DNA of 53,614 nt from Pyrodictiaceae archaeon (GTDB lineage Archaea > Thermoproteota > Thermoprotei_A > Sulfolobales > WAQK01), in assembly GCA_015520265.1 (NCBI GenBank), contig WAQK01000037.1, forward strand, positions 1-53,614, given 5' to 3'. The notes under the pieces are model-generated. The model had not been told where the DNA came from. It saw nothing but the letters and a program-made list of their open reading frames with translations, and did no database searches. How positions within the stretch are numbered: the first letter of the stretch is position 1; the number at the start of each line of letters is the position of its first letter. Positions 19,175 to 28,287 of this stretch are shown here, in pieces. The translations under genes were made by a program, and so were the position numbers.

Positions 19175-19714
19175 GGTGGATACGTTCATCATTTTCTCGA
19201 CCACGCACTCTTTAGGAATGGAGATGCTCCTAACACCCAGCCTGACTAGTAGCTTCTCCAGTCTTTCTAGAACCATGGGAGTAGCCCTTTTTACAGGGCC
19301 TGAGAGAGGTCTGCCGAACTCCGTGGTCTGAGGCACCACGCCCACGACGTATGCCTTCCCCCGGTACTGGCCGGTGGCGTAGAGTAGTGCCACAAGGTGG
19401 GCTGGCGAAACGGCGTGGTTGTCCGTCTCCCGAGAAAACATGTAGGCGTATTCCGCCGTATCGGCTCTAGAGGGGTCTATCTCCAGGACACCCACGTCTC
19501 CCGGCTTGTCTCCCACCAGCCCCGGCTCCACTACGTCGAGGAAGACGATCGCGTCATACCCGGCGAGGTACCCCAGCATGCCCAGGCCTAGATGCGAGCC
19601 TTGGAAAACGTCAAACCCGTATACCCCGCACTCCTCGAGGAACTGTGCTAGCAGGTCGCCGTAGCCGTCATCTCCGTACATCCTGTTGCCAAGGCCTACC
19701 ACTAGCACCCTCAA
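19160..19714 (-). CDS. Hydrogenase maturation endopeptidase (HycI/HyaD family)
   Basis: GLGNRMYGDDGYG N-terminal motif, FLDVVEPG, SRETDNHAVSPAHLVALLYATG: intact nickel-binding acidic and His positions of the M52 family. Confidence 0.88.
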   Translation of the reverse strand: MRVLVVGLGNRMYGDDGYGDLLAQFLEECGVYGFDVFQGSHLGLGMLGYLAGYDAIVFLDVVEPGLVGDKPGDVGVLEIDPSRADTAEYAYMFSRETDNHAVSPAHLVALLYATGQYRGKAYVVGVVPQTTEFGRPLSGPVKRATPMVLERLEKLLVRLGVRSISIPKECVVEKMMNVSTLVLD

Positions 19715-20442
19715 GGCTCCATTCCAGCCTCCCTTAGAACAGCCTCTTCAAGCCCCTCGCAGAGATTTTCGCCCGGCTCGCATTCAACAACTACTATTTC
19801 TCGCGGCCAGTGGGTTAGGAAGCTGGTAACACCATCTAAGAGTACGTCAACACTAACCCAGCCATCGAGGCTGGGCCTGATGTCCTCCAGGGCTTTGAAG
19901 GCGTTCTCCTTCTTTCTCAGACGTCTTCTGGAGACATGTATGCCCGGCGTCCTCCCCCGCCGCTCGGAGGTAACGATTACCAGCCTGGACGGCTTATGCT
20001 GGTTGATCAGATCGGCCACGGTGACCACATTGGTATGGAAGTCCTCTACAACTACGTTGCTGGGCAGCTCCATGGCTCTAAGCTTCTCATAAAGGTTGAG
20101 AACCTGTTGCCCAGCCTCGTCGAAGGGTGTAGCTATGAACCCTACCAGAACCTTTTCCCCGCCTCCTTGGGGCAGGCTTAAGCCTAGAACGGCGCCCAAA
20201 GCCTCTGCGAAGTCTCTTTTAGCCAGCTCCTCATCTCCTCCCAGCGCCTTTATGATCTGTGCCTTCATCGCCTCGGGGTCCTGGGGCTTCGCCTTGATCT
20301 CGTAGAGCACCTTCAGCAACGCCTTCTCGTCTACTCCGAGGATCTCCGCCAAGCTCCGCCTCACCTCCTGGTCCACTTCTTTGCCCAGCCTTGCCAGCAT
20401 TCCCAGAAGCCTTGCCAGCTCCGTGACGATGTCCTTGCCCAT
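19711..20442 (-). CDS. Diverged, probably non-catalytic hydrogenase maturation protease homologue with N-terminal helical extension
   Basis: KVLVGFIATPFDEAGQQVLNLYEKLRAMELPSNVVVEDFHTNVVTVADLINQHKPSRLVIVTSERRGRTPGIHVSRRRL aligns by eye with the M52 fold, but GxGNxxxxDDG is replaced; 4-nt overlap with 19160-19714. Confidence 0.65.
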   Translation of the reverse strand: MGKDIVTELARLLGMLARLGKEVDQEVRRSLAEILGVDEKALLKVLYEIKAKPQDPEAMKAQIIKALGGDEELAKRDFAEALGAVLGLSLPQGGGEKVLVGFIATPFDEAGQQVLNLYEKLRAMELPSNVVVEDFHTNVVTVADLINQHKPSRLVIVTSERRGRTPGIHVSRRRLRKKENAFKALEDIRPSLDGWVSVDVLLDGVTSFLTHWPREIVVVECEPGENLCEGLEEAVLREAGMEP

Positions 20443-20662
20443 AGAGGTAGCCTCCCCTGATATTGTTCCAGTGGACTATGATTAATGTAATTGCTGGGAA
20501 GCTGCTATCCTTTTTTATGATAAAAATTATATTTGTTGCTCTAACCAAATTTTATTTGGAATAGTGAATAGTGATAAATATTTACGGCGTTTAAATGAGA
20601 TAAGTATTTATCTATACTCACATAATTATCAATAATAAAAGAAGAATATTGAGTGTGGGAAC
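20443..20662. promoter_or_regulatory. AT-rich divergent promoter region between pseudo-protease/protease and hydrogenase operon
   Basis: About 220 nt AT-rich; inverted repeats CCAAAT-TTT-ATTTGG (20545-20559) and GATAA-GTAT-TTATC (20599-20612); tandem AATAGTG repeats (20560-20573). Confidence 0.6.
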
Positions 20663-22102
20663 TTGAGTTTCCTTAAGGAGCTCAAAATATCGAGGAGAGA
20701 CTTCCTGAAACTGAGCGGTAGCGCTGCCTTCTTCGCCTCCTTGGACTGGCGCAGCATCATCAAGACCGCCATGGCTCAGGTGCAGCAGGGCCTGATTAAC
20801 ATTGTTTGGTTCGAGGCTCAGGACTGCGCCGGCAACACGACTGCGCTGCTGGAGGCGACTGATCCCGATCTCCTCGACGTTCTGGGCGGCAAGTCGCACC
20901 TCGTGGGTCCCGGCGCCGTGAAGCTGCTGTTCCACGAGACCGTGATGGCTAGCTGGGGCACCGATACGCCGGCCTGGATAAAGGAGCTCCGAGACGATCC
21001 TGAGAAGCTTAAAGCCCTTCTGGAGAGCCTCGACCCGCAGGATCCCCTGAGAAGGACCCTGGAGGGCTACATGGCCCTAGGCTACAATCCTGGCCTGCTG
21101 CTCACCAGCCCCATCGATATCCTGAAACTGGCCGAGCAGGGCGCCCTCGACCCATTCGTACTGGTACTCGAGGGAAGTGTCCCGATAGACGAGAAGGCTG
21201 GAGGACCCCCCGGCTCCGACGAGTTCTGCTACATAGGGGAAGAGGGGGGCAAGGTCATATCGTGTGCTGAGTGGATGCGCCGCATCCTCCCCCGGGCAGC
21301 CGCCGTGGTCACAGTGGGCAACTGCGCCAGCTATGGCGGCCTAGTCTCCAACAAGGTGCTGGAAGCGCCAACAGAGGATGTTAAGAATATGGTAGAGGGT
21401 TGGTCAGCCAAGGGCTGGAGCCCCAGCCCCACCGGCGCCGTAGGGTTCTTCGACGACCCCATCAGAGGGTTCAAGGGACTAGTACACCTGCTCCCCGAGG
21501 CTGAGCCTTTCAGGAGGTTTGTTGACGGCGAGTGTGTACCAGAGAAGCCAGCTCAGGCCGACTGTAGGCCAGCTGTGGCCGTGCCAGGCTGCCCTGCCAA
21601 CGGCCAGGCCCAGCTGAGAACCCTTGCCAACCTGGTGCTCTGGGTCGCCGGGCTCATGCCTCTACCCGAGCTGGACGAGTACTGGAGACCCAAGTGGATA
21701 TACGGCAAGACAGTCCACGAGCAGTGCCCTAGAGGCGCCAACTACTCGGCTGGCGACTTCAGGAAGAACCCAGGGGACCCCGATTACCGGTGCCTCTTCG
21801 CCGTGGGCTGTAAGGGGCCCATATCTAACTGCCCGTGGAACAAGGTCGGATGGATCAACGGGGTCGGAGGACCGACCAGGACTGGCGGAGTCTGCATAGG
21901 ATGCACCATGCCCGGCTTCACTGACGCCTATGAGGCGTTCTACGAGCCGCTCTCAGCTGTAGAGTCGCCGACCGGCAGGGTCGCCGCAGCCAGCCTGGTG
22001 GGTGCTGGCATAGTTGGAGCGGCGGCCGCCTACGGGCTCGCCAAGCTACACGAGAAGAAGGTGAAGGAGGCCGAATCCAAGCTTGAGGAGGAGAAAGCTT
22101 AG
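20663..22102 (+). CDS. [NiFe]-hydrogenase small subunit (Tat-exported, C-terminal anchor)
   Basis: RRDFLKLSG Tat motif; FEAQDCAGNTTALL proximal-cluster motif; GNCASYGG; VPGCPANGQ; C-terminal hydrophobic segment AAASLVGAGIVGAAAAYGLA. Confidence 0.95.
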   Translation: MSFLKELKISRRDFLKLSGSAAFFASLDWRSIIKTAMAQVQQGLINIVWFEAQDCAGNTTALLEATDPDLLDVLGGKSHLVGPGAVKLLFHETVMASWGTDTPAWIKELRDDPEKLKALLESLDPQDPLRRTLEGYMALGYNPGLLLTSPIDILKLAEQGALDPFVLVLEGSVPIDEKAGGPPGSDEFCYIGEEGGKVISCAEWMRRILPRAAAVVTVGNCASYGGLVSNKVLEAPTEDVKNMVEGWSAKGWSPSPTGAVGFFDDPIRGFKGLVHLLPEAEPFRRFVDGECVPEKPAQADCRPAVAVPGCPANGQAQLRTLANLVLWVAGLMPLPELDEYWRPKWIYGKTVHEQCPRGANYSAGDFRKNPGDPDYRCLFAVGCKGPISNCPWNKVGWINGVGGPTRTGGVCIGCTMPGFTDAYEAFYEPLSAVESPTGRVAAASLVGAGIVGAAAAYGLAKLHEKKVKEAESKLEEEKA

Positions 22103-22115
22103 GAGGTGAGCATGC

Positions 22116-23993
22116 ATGCCCAAGGAGATGCTCCTAGACCCCGTAACAAGGATTGAAGGCCACTTAGGAGTAAGGGTGATCGTTAACGAGGACGGGACTA
22201 TAGACAGGGATAGTGTCAGAGTATTCGTCACCATGTTCAGGGGCTTCGAGGTGTTTCTCCGCGGCAGACGCCCGGAGGACGCCATTCACATAACCTCCAG
22301 GATCTGCGGCGTCTGTGGAGCAGCCCACGCCAATGCATCCATAATTGCCAACGACATGGCCCTAGGCGTACTACCCACAGAACTCGGCGTGGCCCTCAGG
22401 AACATGGCCCACGCCATGACCGACCATATATACGACCACCCCATGATCCTCAGCATGTTGGAGGGCCCCGACTTCAGCGCAGCCATAGTCGGCACCCTGA
22501 CGCCAAAGGTGTGGGCAGCAGCCAAGGAGACCACAGCTGAGCACAAGGACAGGCACGGCTTCCCCACCATTGCCGACATAATGGAGGCCCTTAACCCCAT
22601 ATCGGGCAAGGTATGGCAGATGGCCATCAAGTATCAGAGGATCGCCAGGGAGGCCGGCGTCCTGCTCTACGGCAGGCACAGCCACCCCTCCACGCTGATA
22701 CCTGGAGGCATCACAACGGACCTCACCAACCTGGAGCACCTGCTGATAGGCTACACCTTCAGGCTGGTTAAACTAACAGCGTGGGCCAAGTTCATCTACT
22801 ACCTGTGGTACGACCTGGTCAACTTCATGAAGGAGAACGGATGCCTCGACGCCCCCGAGGGGGCTGGCTGCGACTACAGGGAGCAGGGCAAGACAGAGCT
22901 CAGCCCCGGCTCCGGAGAGTTCCCGGTCCTAGCCTCTTCAGGAATCTTCGAGGACCCGGAGGCCTATGCCAACATGGGCAGCTCGCCCGAGGAGATCTAC
23001 TCCAACATCGACGAAGCTGCCAGCAAGAGGTTCCTGAAACTCGGGATAATCAAACAGGGCGCCAAGCCAGCCGAGGTCGTGACCAGGAAGTACACCGAGT
23101 ACAACGTCAGCCTCATGGAGACCGTGGACCACGCCTTCTATGAGGAGTGGAACAGCAAATTCACCGACACCGACTACCTCGGCAACCCGCTGCTATGGGG
23201 CAAGGAGGACGTCAAGTGGCACCCCTGGAACAAGACCACCATACCCAAGCCCGGAGCCAAGGACTGGGCCGACAGGTACAGCTGGGCAGCCGTCGTGAGG
23301 TTCGTGTGGAAGGACGGGTCTAAGTACCCGGTGGAGGTCGGCCCCATAGCCAGGCTAGTATCCCAGGCATGGTACGACCAGACAGAGCCCTACAAGAGCG
23401 GCGGAGGCAGAATAGAGGTCACCCTGCCAAGGGCTGTTGACGACACGCTGCCTCCAGGAGTATGGGAGGAGGACACCCTGGTTTACGAGGCACCCGCTTA
23501 CTCGACGACGCTGGAGAGGCTCTGGGCCAGGGCCTTCAACGTGGCCCTCGACGTGGCGGCTGCGTGGCATAACGTGGTCTACGCCATCAGCTACGTGAAG
23601 TCCGGCAAGCCGATAAAGACCTCCCGGTGGGACAGGAGCCATCCTAGCAGAATGACGTTCGGCGTAGGATTCAACGAGGCGCCCAGAGGCACCGTGAGGC
23701 ACTGGCTGGTGCAGAAGGGCGGCAAGATACTGAACTACCAGATACACGCATCGACCACCAGCAATGTCCCGCCCCTAGGCAGGGACGGCAAGCCAGCACC
23801 CTTCGAGGCCAGCGTGAGGAACACCGTGGTCTCGGAGAACGCCGGACTGGGCCTCGAGGGATGGACTGGCCTGGACTTCATGAGGGCCATAAGGAGCTTC
23901 GACCCGTGCCTGGCGTGCGCCGTCCACATCCAGTTCGGCAGGGAGCCAGTGAAGGTGGTGAAGAAGCTGATAAGCCCCACCTGCGGGCTCTAG
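22116..23993 (+). CDS. [NiFe]-hydrogenase large subunit
   Basis: DPVTRIEGHLGV, RICGVCGAAHA and C-terminal DPCLACAVH followed by 21 residues (IQFGREPVKVVKKLISPTCGL) expected to be cleaved. Confidence 0.97.
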   Translation: MPKEMLLDPVTRIEGHLGVRVIVNEDGTIDRDSVRVFVTMFRGFEVFLRGRRPEDAIHITSRICGVCGAAHANASIIANDMALGVLPTELGVALRNMAHAMTDHIYDHPMILSMLEGPDFSAAIVGTLTPKVWAAAKETTAEHKDRHGFPTIADIMEALNPISGKVWQMAIKYQRIAREAGVLLYGRHSHPSTLIPGGITTDLTNLEHLLIGYTFRLVKLTAWAKFIYYLWYDLVNFMKENGCLDAPEGAGCDYREQGKTELSPGSGEFPVLASSGIFEDPEAYANMGSSPEEIYSNIDEAASKRFLKLGIIKQGAKPAEVVTRKYTEYNVSLMETVDHAFYEEWNSKFTDTDYLGNPLLWGKEDVKWHPWNKTTIPKPGAKDWADRYSWAAVVRFVWKDGSKYPVEVGPIARLVSQAWYDQTEPYKSGGGRIEVTLPRAVDDTLPPGVWEEDTLVYEAPAYSTTLERLWARAFNVALDVAAAWHNVVYAISYVKSGKPIKTSRWDRSHPSRMTFGVGFNEAPRGTVRHWLVQKGGKILNYQIHASTTSNVPPLGRDGKPAPFEASVRNTVVSENAGLGLEGWTGLDFMRAIRSFDPCLACAVHIQFGREPVKVVKKLISPTCGL

Positions 23994-24034
23994 TCTTTCC
24001 ACCATCTCAACAACCCTCTGCGGGGTGATGCGTC

Positions 24035-24823
24035 ATGGTAGGCCTTGGACCCGACCTGTACGTGTTCGCCAAGGAGACGATGTTCCAAGTGGCCCTAGTG
24101 GTCTTCGTGTTCGGCGTAGTCTACCGCCTCTTCCGCTTCCTAGTGTTCTGGAGGAAGGTGGTTAAGGCAGAAGCCAGGAGCAGAGGCGCTGGCAAGAGGA
24201 TCGCCGGCTTCTTCAAGACCTTCCTTGACCCCATTATAGAGGCGTTCAAAAACCAGCCCCTCGAAGGACTAGTGGGACTGCTGGCGCTGCACCTTATAGG
24301 GCTAATACCGCTAATCTTTCTAATGGACCAGCATATCGAGTCGTTTAACGAGATACTCCCAAAAATAGGCGGCCTCAGCTACGGCGTTCTAGCGCCACTC
24401 AGCGTGCCTCTAGGCCTCACGGAGGCTGTAACAGCGGTCCAGCAAGGCTTAACCATAACATCTTCCTGGGGGCCGCTCATAATAGTCCTCAATGGCGACG
24501 TGCTTGCCACGCTGGCACTAATAGCCATAGGCTACAAGATCGGCGTGAAGCTGATGGAAAGGGGGCGTGGAATACAGCATATCAGGATAGGCGACTTCCT
24601 GGCTCTGATACTGCTGGCGGGCATAATATTGTTCGGCTTCATAGCGGCCCACCACCTGTGGAGCGGCTCAGGCTACTGGACGGCCCTCGGCATTCACATC
24701 CTCCTAGCGGAGATCCTGCTGATGGCGCTACCCTTCACCAAGTTCTGGCACTTCGTCTTCGGCTACTGGTACGGCAAGCTCCATGAGTGGTACGACCTGA
24801 GGGTGACCAAGGGTGCCACGTGA
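24035..24823 (+). CDS. Hydrogenase-associated integral membrane (cytochrome b-like, Isp1-type) subunit
   Basis: Several TM segments, conserved-looking His in membrane spans (FIAAHHLWSG, LGIHILLAE), located between large subunit and HdrD-like subunit. Confidence 0.75.
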   Translation: MVGLGPDLYVFAKETMFQVALVVFVFGVVYRLFRFLVFWRKVVKAEARSRGAGKRIAGFFKTFLDPIIEAFKNQPLEGLVGLLALHLIGLIPLIFLMDQHIESFNEILPKIGGLSYGVLAPLSVPLGLTEAVTAVQQGLTITSSWGPLIIVLNGDVLATLALIAIGYKIGVKLMERGRGIQHIRIGDFLALILLAGIILFGFIAAHHLWSGSGYWTALGIHILLAEILLMALPFTKFWHFVFGYWYGKLHEWYDLRVTKGAT

Positions 24824-24833
24824 GGGGTGAGGG

Positions 24834-26222
24834 ATGGTGGAGGCGTTCAAGAAGATAATAGAGATGGTCGAGTGGGAGGCCTTCCACAAGGATAGGCTGG
24901 AGACAGGGATTAAGCGGATGATGAGCCGCGTCGACGTGGTGGCGCTACACTTCCTGGAAAACTGCGTCTCCTGCGCCCTCTGCAAGACAGCGTGCCCCTA
25001 CTACTATGTGGACGAGAAATACTCGCCAGTAAACAAAGCGGAGGAGGCCAGGAAGATTTACAGGAAAGAACTCACCTTTGCAGGCAAGATACTGGGACCC
25101 CTGGTACACGCCAGGAAGCCTGGCTCGGCGGAAGACTTGGACCGGATAGCCGAGTTTGCCTATGCCTGCACCAACTGCGGGGCCTGCTACACGACATGCC
25201 CCTTCGGCATAGATAGCGGCGTCCTGATCAACCATGTCCGCACAATGCTTACCACAACCGGCAGAGTACCCACCATACTCCAGGCCTTCGAGATGGCTGA
25301 GCTGACCGGCATGTACCTACAAGTGCCTGGCCTCATGCAGGCATGGGAAGAGACCATGAAGAAGGCCGCCGAAGCGATAGGTAGGGAGCTGCCATTCGAC
25401 AAGGAGGGCGCCGAGATAATGCTATTCCCGACACTGATCGACACACTCTTCACGCCGGGAGCAGTGATAGGCGCCATCAAGCTGCTCGACAAGATGGGTG
25501 CCGACTGGACCCTACCCAGCAAACCCCTCGGCGTAAGGCCGCCCATAGCAACGGTGATCGGCGACACTGAAGGAGTAAAGGCGCAACTAGGCAAGGTTCA
25601 CGAATACCTGGAAAAGATGAAGCCCAAGAAAGTGGTGCTGGTGGACGGCGGCTTCGTGTACCCCGCCATGAGGTGGAAAATGGCCACAGTGCTCGGCAAG
25701 AGGCCCGGCTACAAGGTGCTCCACTTGGTCGAACTGGTCTACGGGGCCCTCAGGGAGGGCAAGCTGAAACTAGCCACCACCGACGACAAGGTGACTTGGC
25801 ACAGCCCCTGCCAGCTGGGGAGGAGGGGCGGCGTCATACTGGAGCCCGAGGAGGTTATGAGGAGACTCAGCAACGGCTACAGGCCACTCCCCCACCACGG
25901 GCTACACACGTTCTGCTGCGGCGGAGGTGCTGGCATGGGCTGCATGACAAGGGATATGCACGAAATGATGGGCAAACTGCTTGGCGCCTCGCTCTACGAT
26001 CTCATGGGCGACAAGGAGAAGAGGTTCCTCGATGCCGCTGAGAGGAGATACAGGCTCTCCATAAAAAGGAAGATGGAGGACATAGAGCAGAGTGGCGCCG
26101 AAATAGTAGTTACAGCCTGCCCAGTATGCATACACACCATAGAGCTGGGAGCCCAGCTCTACGGCCCTAAGGTTAAGGTAGTGCATCTGGCCGAGTACCT
26201 CAGCGAGCACCTGGAAGGTTGA
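24834..26222 (+). CDS. HdrD-like (Isp2-type) iron-sulfur subunit
   Basis: Two [4Fe-4S] motifs CVSCALCKTACP and CTNCGACYTTCP; one clear CCG domain (HSPCQLG...TFCCGGGAGMG...TACPVC). Confidence 0.88.
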   Translation: MVEAFKKIIEMVEWEAFHKDRLETGIKRMMSRVDVVALHFLENCVSCALCKTACPYYYVDEKYSPVNKAEEARKIYRKELTFAGKILGPLVHARKPGSAEDLDRIAEFAYACTNCGACYTTCPFGIDSGVLINHVRTMLTTTGRVPTILQAFEMAELTGMYLQVPGLMQAWEETMKKAAEAIGRELPFDKEGAEIMLFPTLIDTLFTPGAVIGAIKLLDKMGADWTLPSKPLGVRPPIATVIGDTEGVKAQLGKVHEYLEKMKPKKVVLVDGGFVYPAMRWKMATVLGKRPGYKVLHLVELVYGALREGKLKLATTDDKVTWHSPCQLGRRGGVILEPEEVMRRLSNGYRPLPHHGLHTFCCGGGAGMGCMTRDMHEMMGKLLGASLYDLMGDKEKRFLDAAERRYRLSIKRKMEDIEQSGAEIVVTACPVCIHTIELGAQLYGPKVKVVHLAEYLSEHLEG

Positions 26223-26251
26223 TCAAAATATTTTTCTCCACCTCCACAGCC

Positions 26252-27340
26252 TTACTCCTTCCTACCCAGCATAATTACCCCCAATGTCATGAACACAGCT
26301 ATAAATCCCGCCAGCGCGGCCAGATCCGCCGCTATGTTGCCTAGGCCCCACCCTCTCAGCACCACGGAGCGAAGCGCATCAACAGCGTAGGTGGCTGGAA
26401 GCATACGTGACACAGTCCTCATATACGGGGGCATGGCTTCTAGGGGCCAGAAAACCCCTGACAGCAGGAAGGTTGGTATAGTTACTATTGGGAGTGTGAG
26501 TACAGCTTGGCTCTCGGTTCGGGCCAGCGCCGAGAGGGCTATGCCCAGGTTCACGCCGGCAATAGCCAGAAGGATCACGACAAGTAATGCATCGAAAGGA
26601 TTGCCCCTGATCTCTAACCCGTAGAATACCTGTGCGGCTCCCAAAATAATGGCGGCCTGGAGGCTGCCTAGCACGCTGAAGGCCACGCTATACCCGCCCA
26701 TGATCTCCCATACTCTTAGAGGAGAGGCCTTCAGCCTCTCCAGGGTCCCCATGACGCGCTCCTTCACGAAGGACAGCAGCGTCAGGAGGGTTGAAAGCAC
26801 GAAGACGGCGAAGCTCACAACGCCTGACACAAACACCTCTAGATAGGTTGCCCCCGCCCCATATACAGGCTCCACCGTGAGGGCCAGCGGCTGCTTAAAG
26901 CCCCTTGCAGCGGCGGCACCGGCCAGTGCGGCCCTCGCGCTGGCCACCACGGCATCCGAGACGGCGGGGTTGCTAGCATCCAAGTATAGAATGAGGGAGG
27001 CATTGCCCCTAAGGACACTCTCCGTGAATCCCGGCGGAAAATATATGACTGCCCATACCTCTCCGCCCCTCAGACGATCCAGGCCTTCCTCCAGGTTCTC
27101 GACCACCAGTAGCCTTACTGTCGAGTCGTTTTTTAGCCTCCCAACAACGAGTTCTGACAGCTTCTTGCCAGCAACACCCCTATCCATGTCGACCAGGGCC
27201 ACCGGTACATCCGACACGCCGCCGCGGAAGGATTCTCCGAAAGCGAGTACAACTATTAGCGGCGCTATAAACGCTAGAGCCAGCGCTCTCCGGTCATGCT
27301 TCAGCTCCCTGAGAACCCGTATAAGCACGGCGCGGATCAA
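26252..27340 (-). CDS. ABC-2 type transporter permease
   Basis: N-terminal TM plus extracytoplasmic loop, then five or six TMs; KERVMGTLERLKASPLRVWEIMGGY and LSGVFWPLEAMPPYMRTVSRMLPATYAVDALR are typical. Confidence 0.88.
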   Translation of the reverse strand: MIRAVLIRVLRELKHDRRALALAFIAPLIVVLAFGESFRGGVSDVPVALVDMDRGVAGKKLSELVVGRLKNDSTVRLLVVENLEEGLDRLRGGEVWAVIYFPPGFTESVLRGNASLILYLDASNPAVSDAVVASARAALAGAAAARGFKQPLALTVEPVYGAGATYLEVFVSGVVSFAVFVLSTLLTLLSFVKERVMGTLERLKASPLRVWEIMGGYSVAFSVLGSLQAAIILGAAQVFYGLEIRGNPFDALLVVILLAIAGVNLGIALSALARTESQAVLTLPIVTIPTFLLSGVFWPLEAMPPYMRTVSRMLPATYAVDALRSVVLRGWGLGNIAADLAALAGFIAVFMTLGVIMLGRKE

Positions 27341-28068
27341 GGCTCAGCACCTCCGGTAAGCTTGAGGAAAGCCTCCTCTAGACTCGATGAACCCGTCTCC
27401 TCTACAAGTCTCCTAGGACTATCCACAGCTGCCAGGCGCCCCCTGTGGATCACCGCTACACGATGGGCCTTCGCAGCCTCGTCCATGTAGTGGGTCGAGA
27501 GTATGATGGTAACACCTTCTTCGGCAAGTCTATAGAAGTGGCTCCAGAACCTGGCTCTGAGCCTGGGATCCACGCCTGCAGTGGGCTCGTCGAGCACCAG
27601 GAGCCTGGGCTCATGGATCAGCGCGGCGGCCAGACTAACCCTCCTAACGAGACCGCCGCTCAGTTTGCCCACCAGCCTATCCAGATGCTCTTCCAGGCCC
27701 AGCAGGGCTGTTACGTCTCTGACCCTTTCATCTAGCCTTCGCCGCGGCACTCCGTAGATCTCTGCGAAGAACTCCAGGTTCTCCCTCACGGTGAGATTAT
27801 GGTAGACGGCTGGCGCCTGGGGCATGTAGCCTACCCTTTCCATGATTAGAGGGTCCCCTGGGCGGCCGCCAAGGATTTCTGCCTCTCCTTCGCAGGACAG
27901 CAGGCCTAGAAGGCATCTTATCGTGGTGGTTTTCCCAGCGCCATTTGGACCTAGGAGGGCGAAGATCTCCCCCTCAGCCACATCGAAGGAGACACCATCA
28001 ACTGCCACCAGGTTTCCGAAAACCTTGCGCAGGCTACGCACGGTTACGGAGGAGCCCACGGCCCCCAC
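27337..28068 (-). CDS. ABC transporter ATP-binding protein (ABC-2 partner)
   Basis: Walker A GPNGAGKTTT, signature LSGGLVRR, Walker B LLVLDEPTAGVDP; 4-nt overlap with permease. Confidence 0.92.
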   Translation of the reverse strand: MGAVGSSVTVRSLRKVFGNLVAVDGVSFDVAEGEIFALLGPNGAGKTTTIRCLLGLLSCEGEAEILGGRPGDPLIMERVGYMPQAPAVYHNLTVRENLEFFAEIYGVPRRRLDERVRDVTALLGLEEHLDRLVGKLSGGLVRRVSLAAALIHEPRLLVLDEPTAGVDPRLRARFWSHFYRLAEEGVTIILSTHYMDEAAKAHRVAVIHRGRLAAVDSPRRLVEETGSSSLEEAFLKLTGGAEP

Positions 28069-28287
28069 TCGTGATAACTATAGTTGTGGTTAAGAGAAAT
28101 ATATGGCGCTTTGCAGGGGGTGAATATACCTGATTATGTATTAAGACCAGGGTGCATAATATATTAATTAATTATAAAAAAGTATGGGCCCTCCAACCTT
28201 TCAAATATTTGTGTGATTGGGAAAAGTATAATATAATTTATTAATTACGTTATCTAAGAACTTTAATGACTTAAAGGGTGTGAGGCG

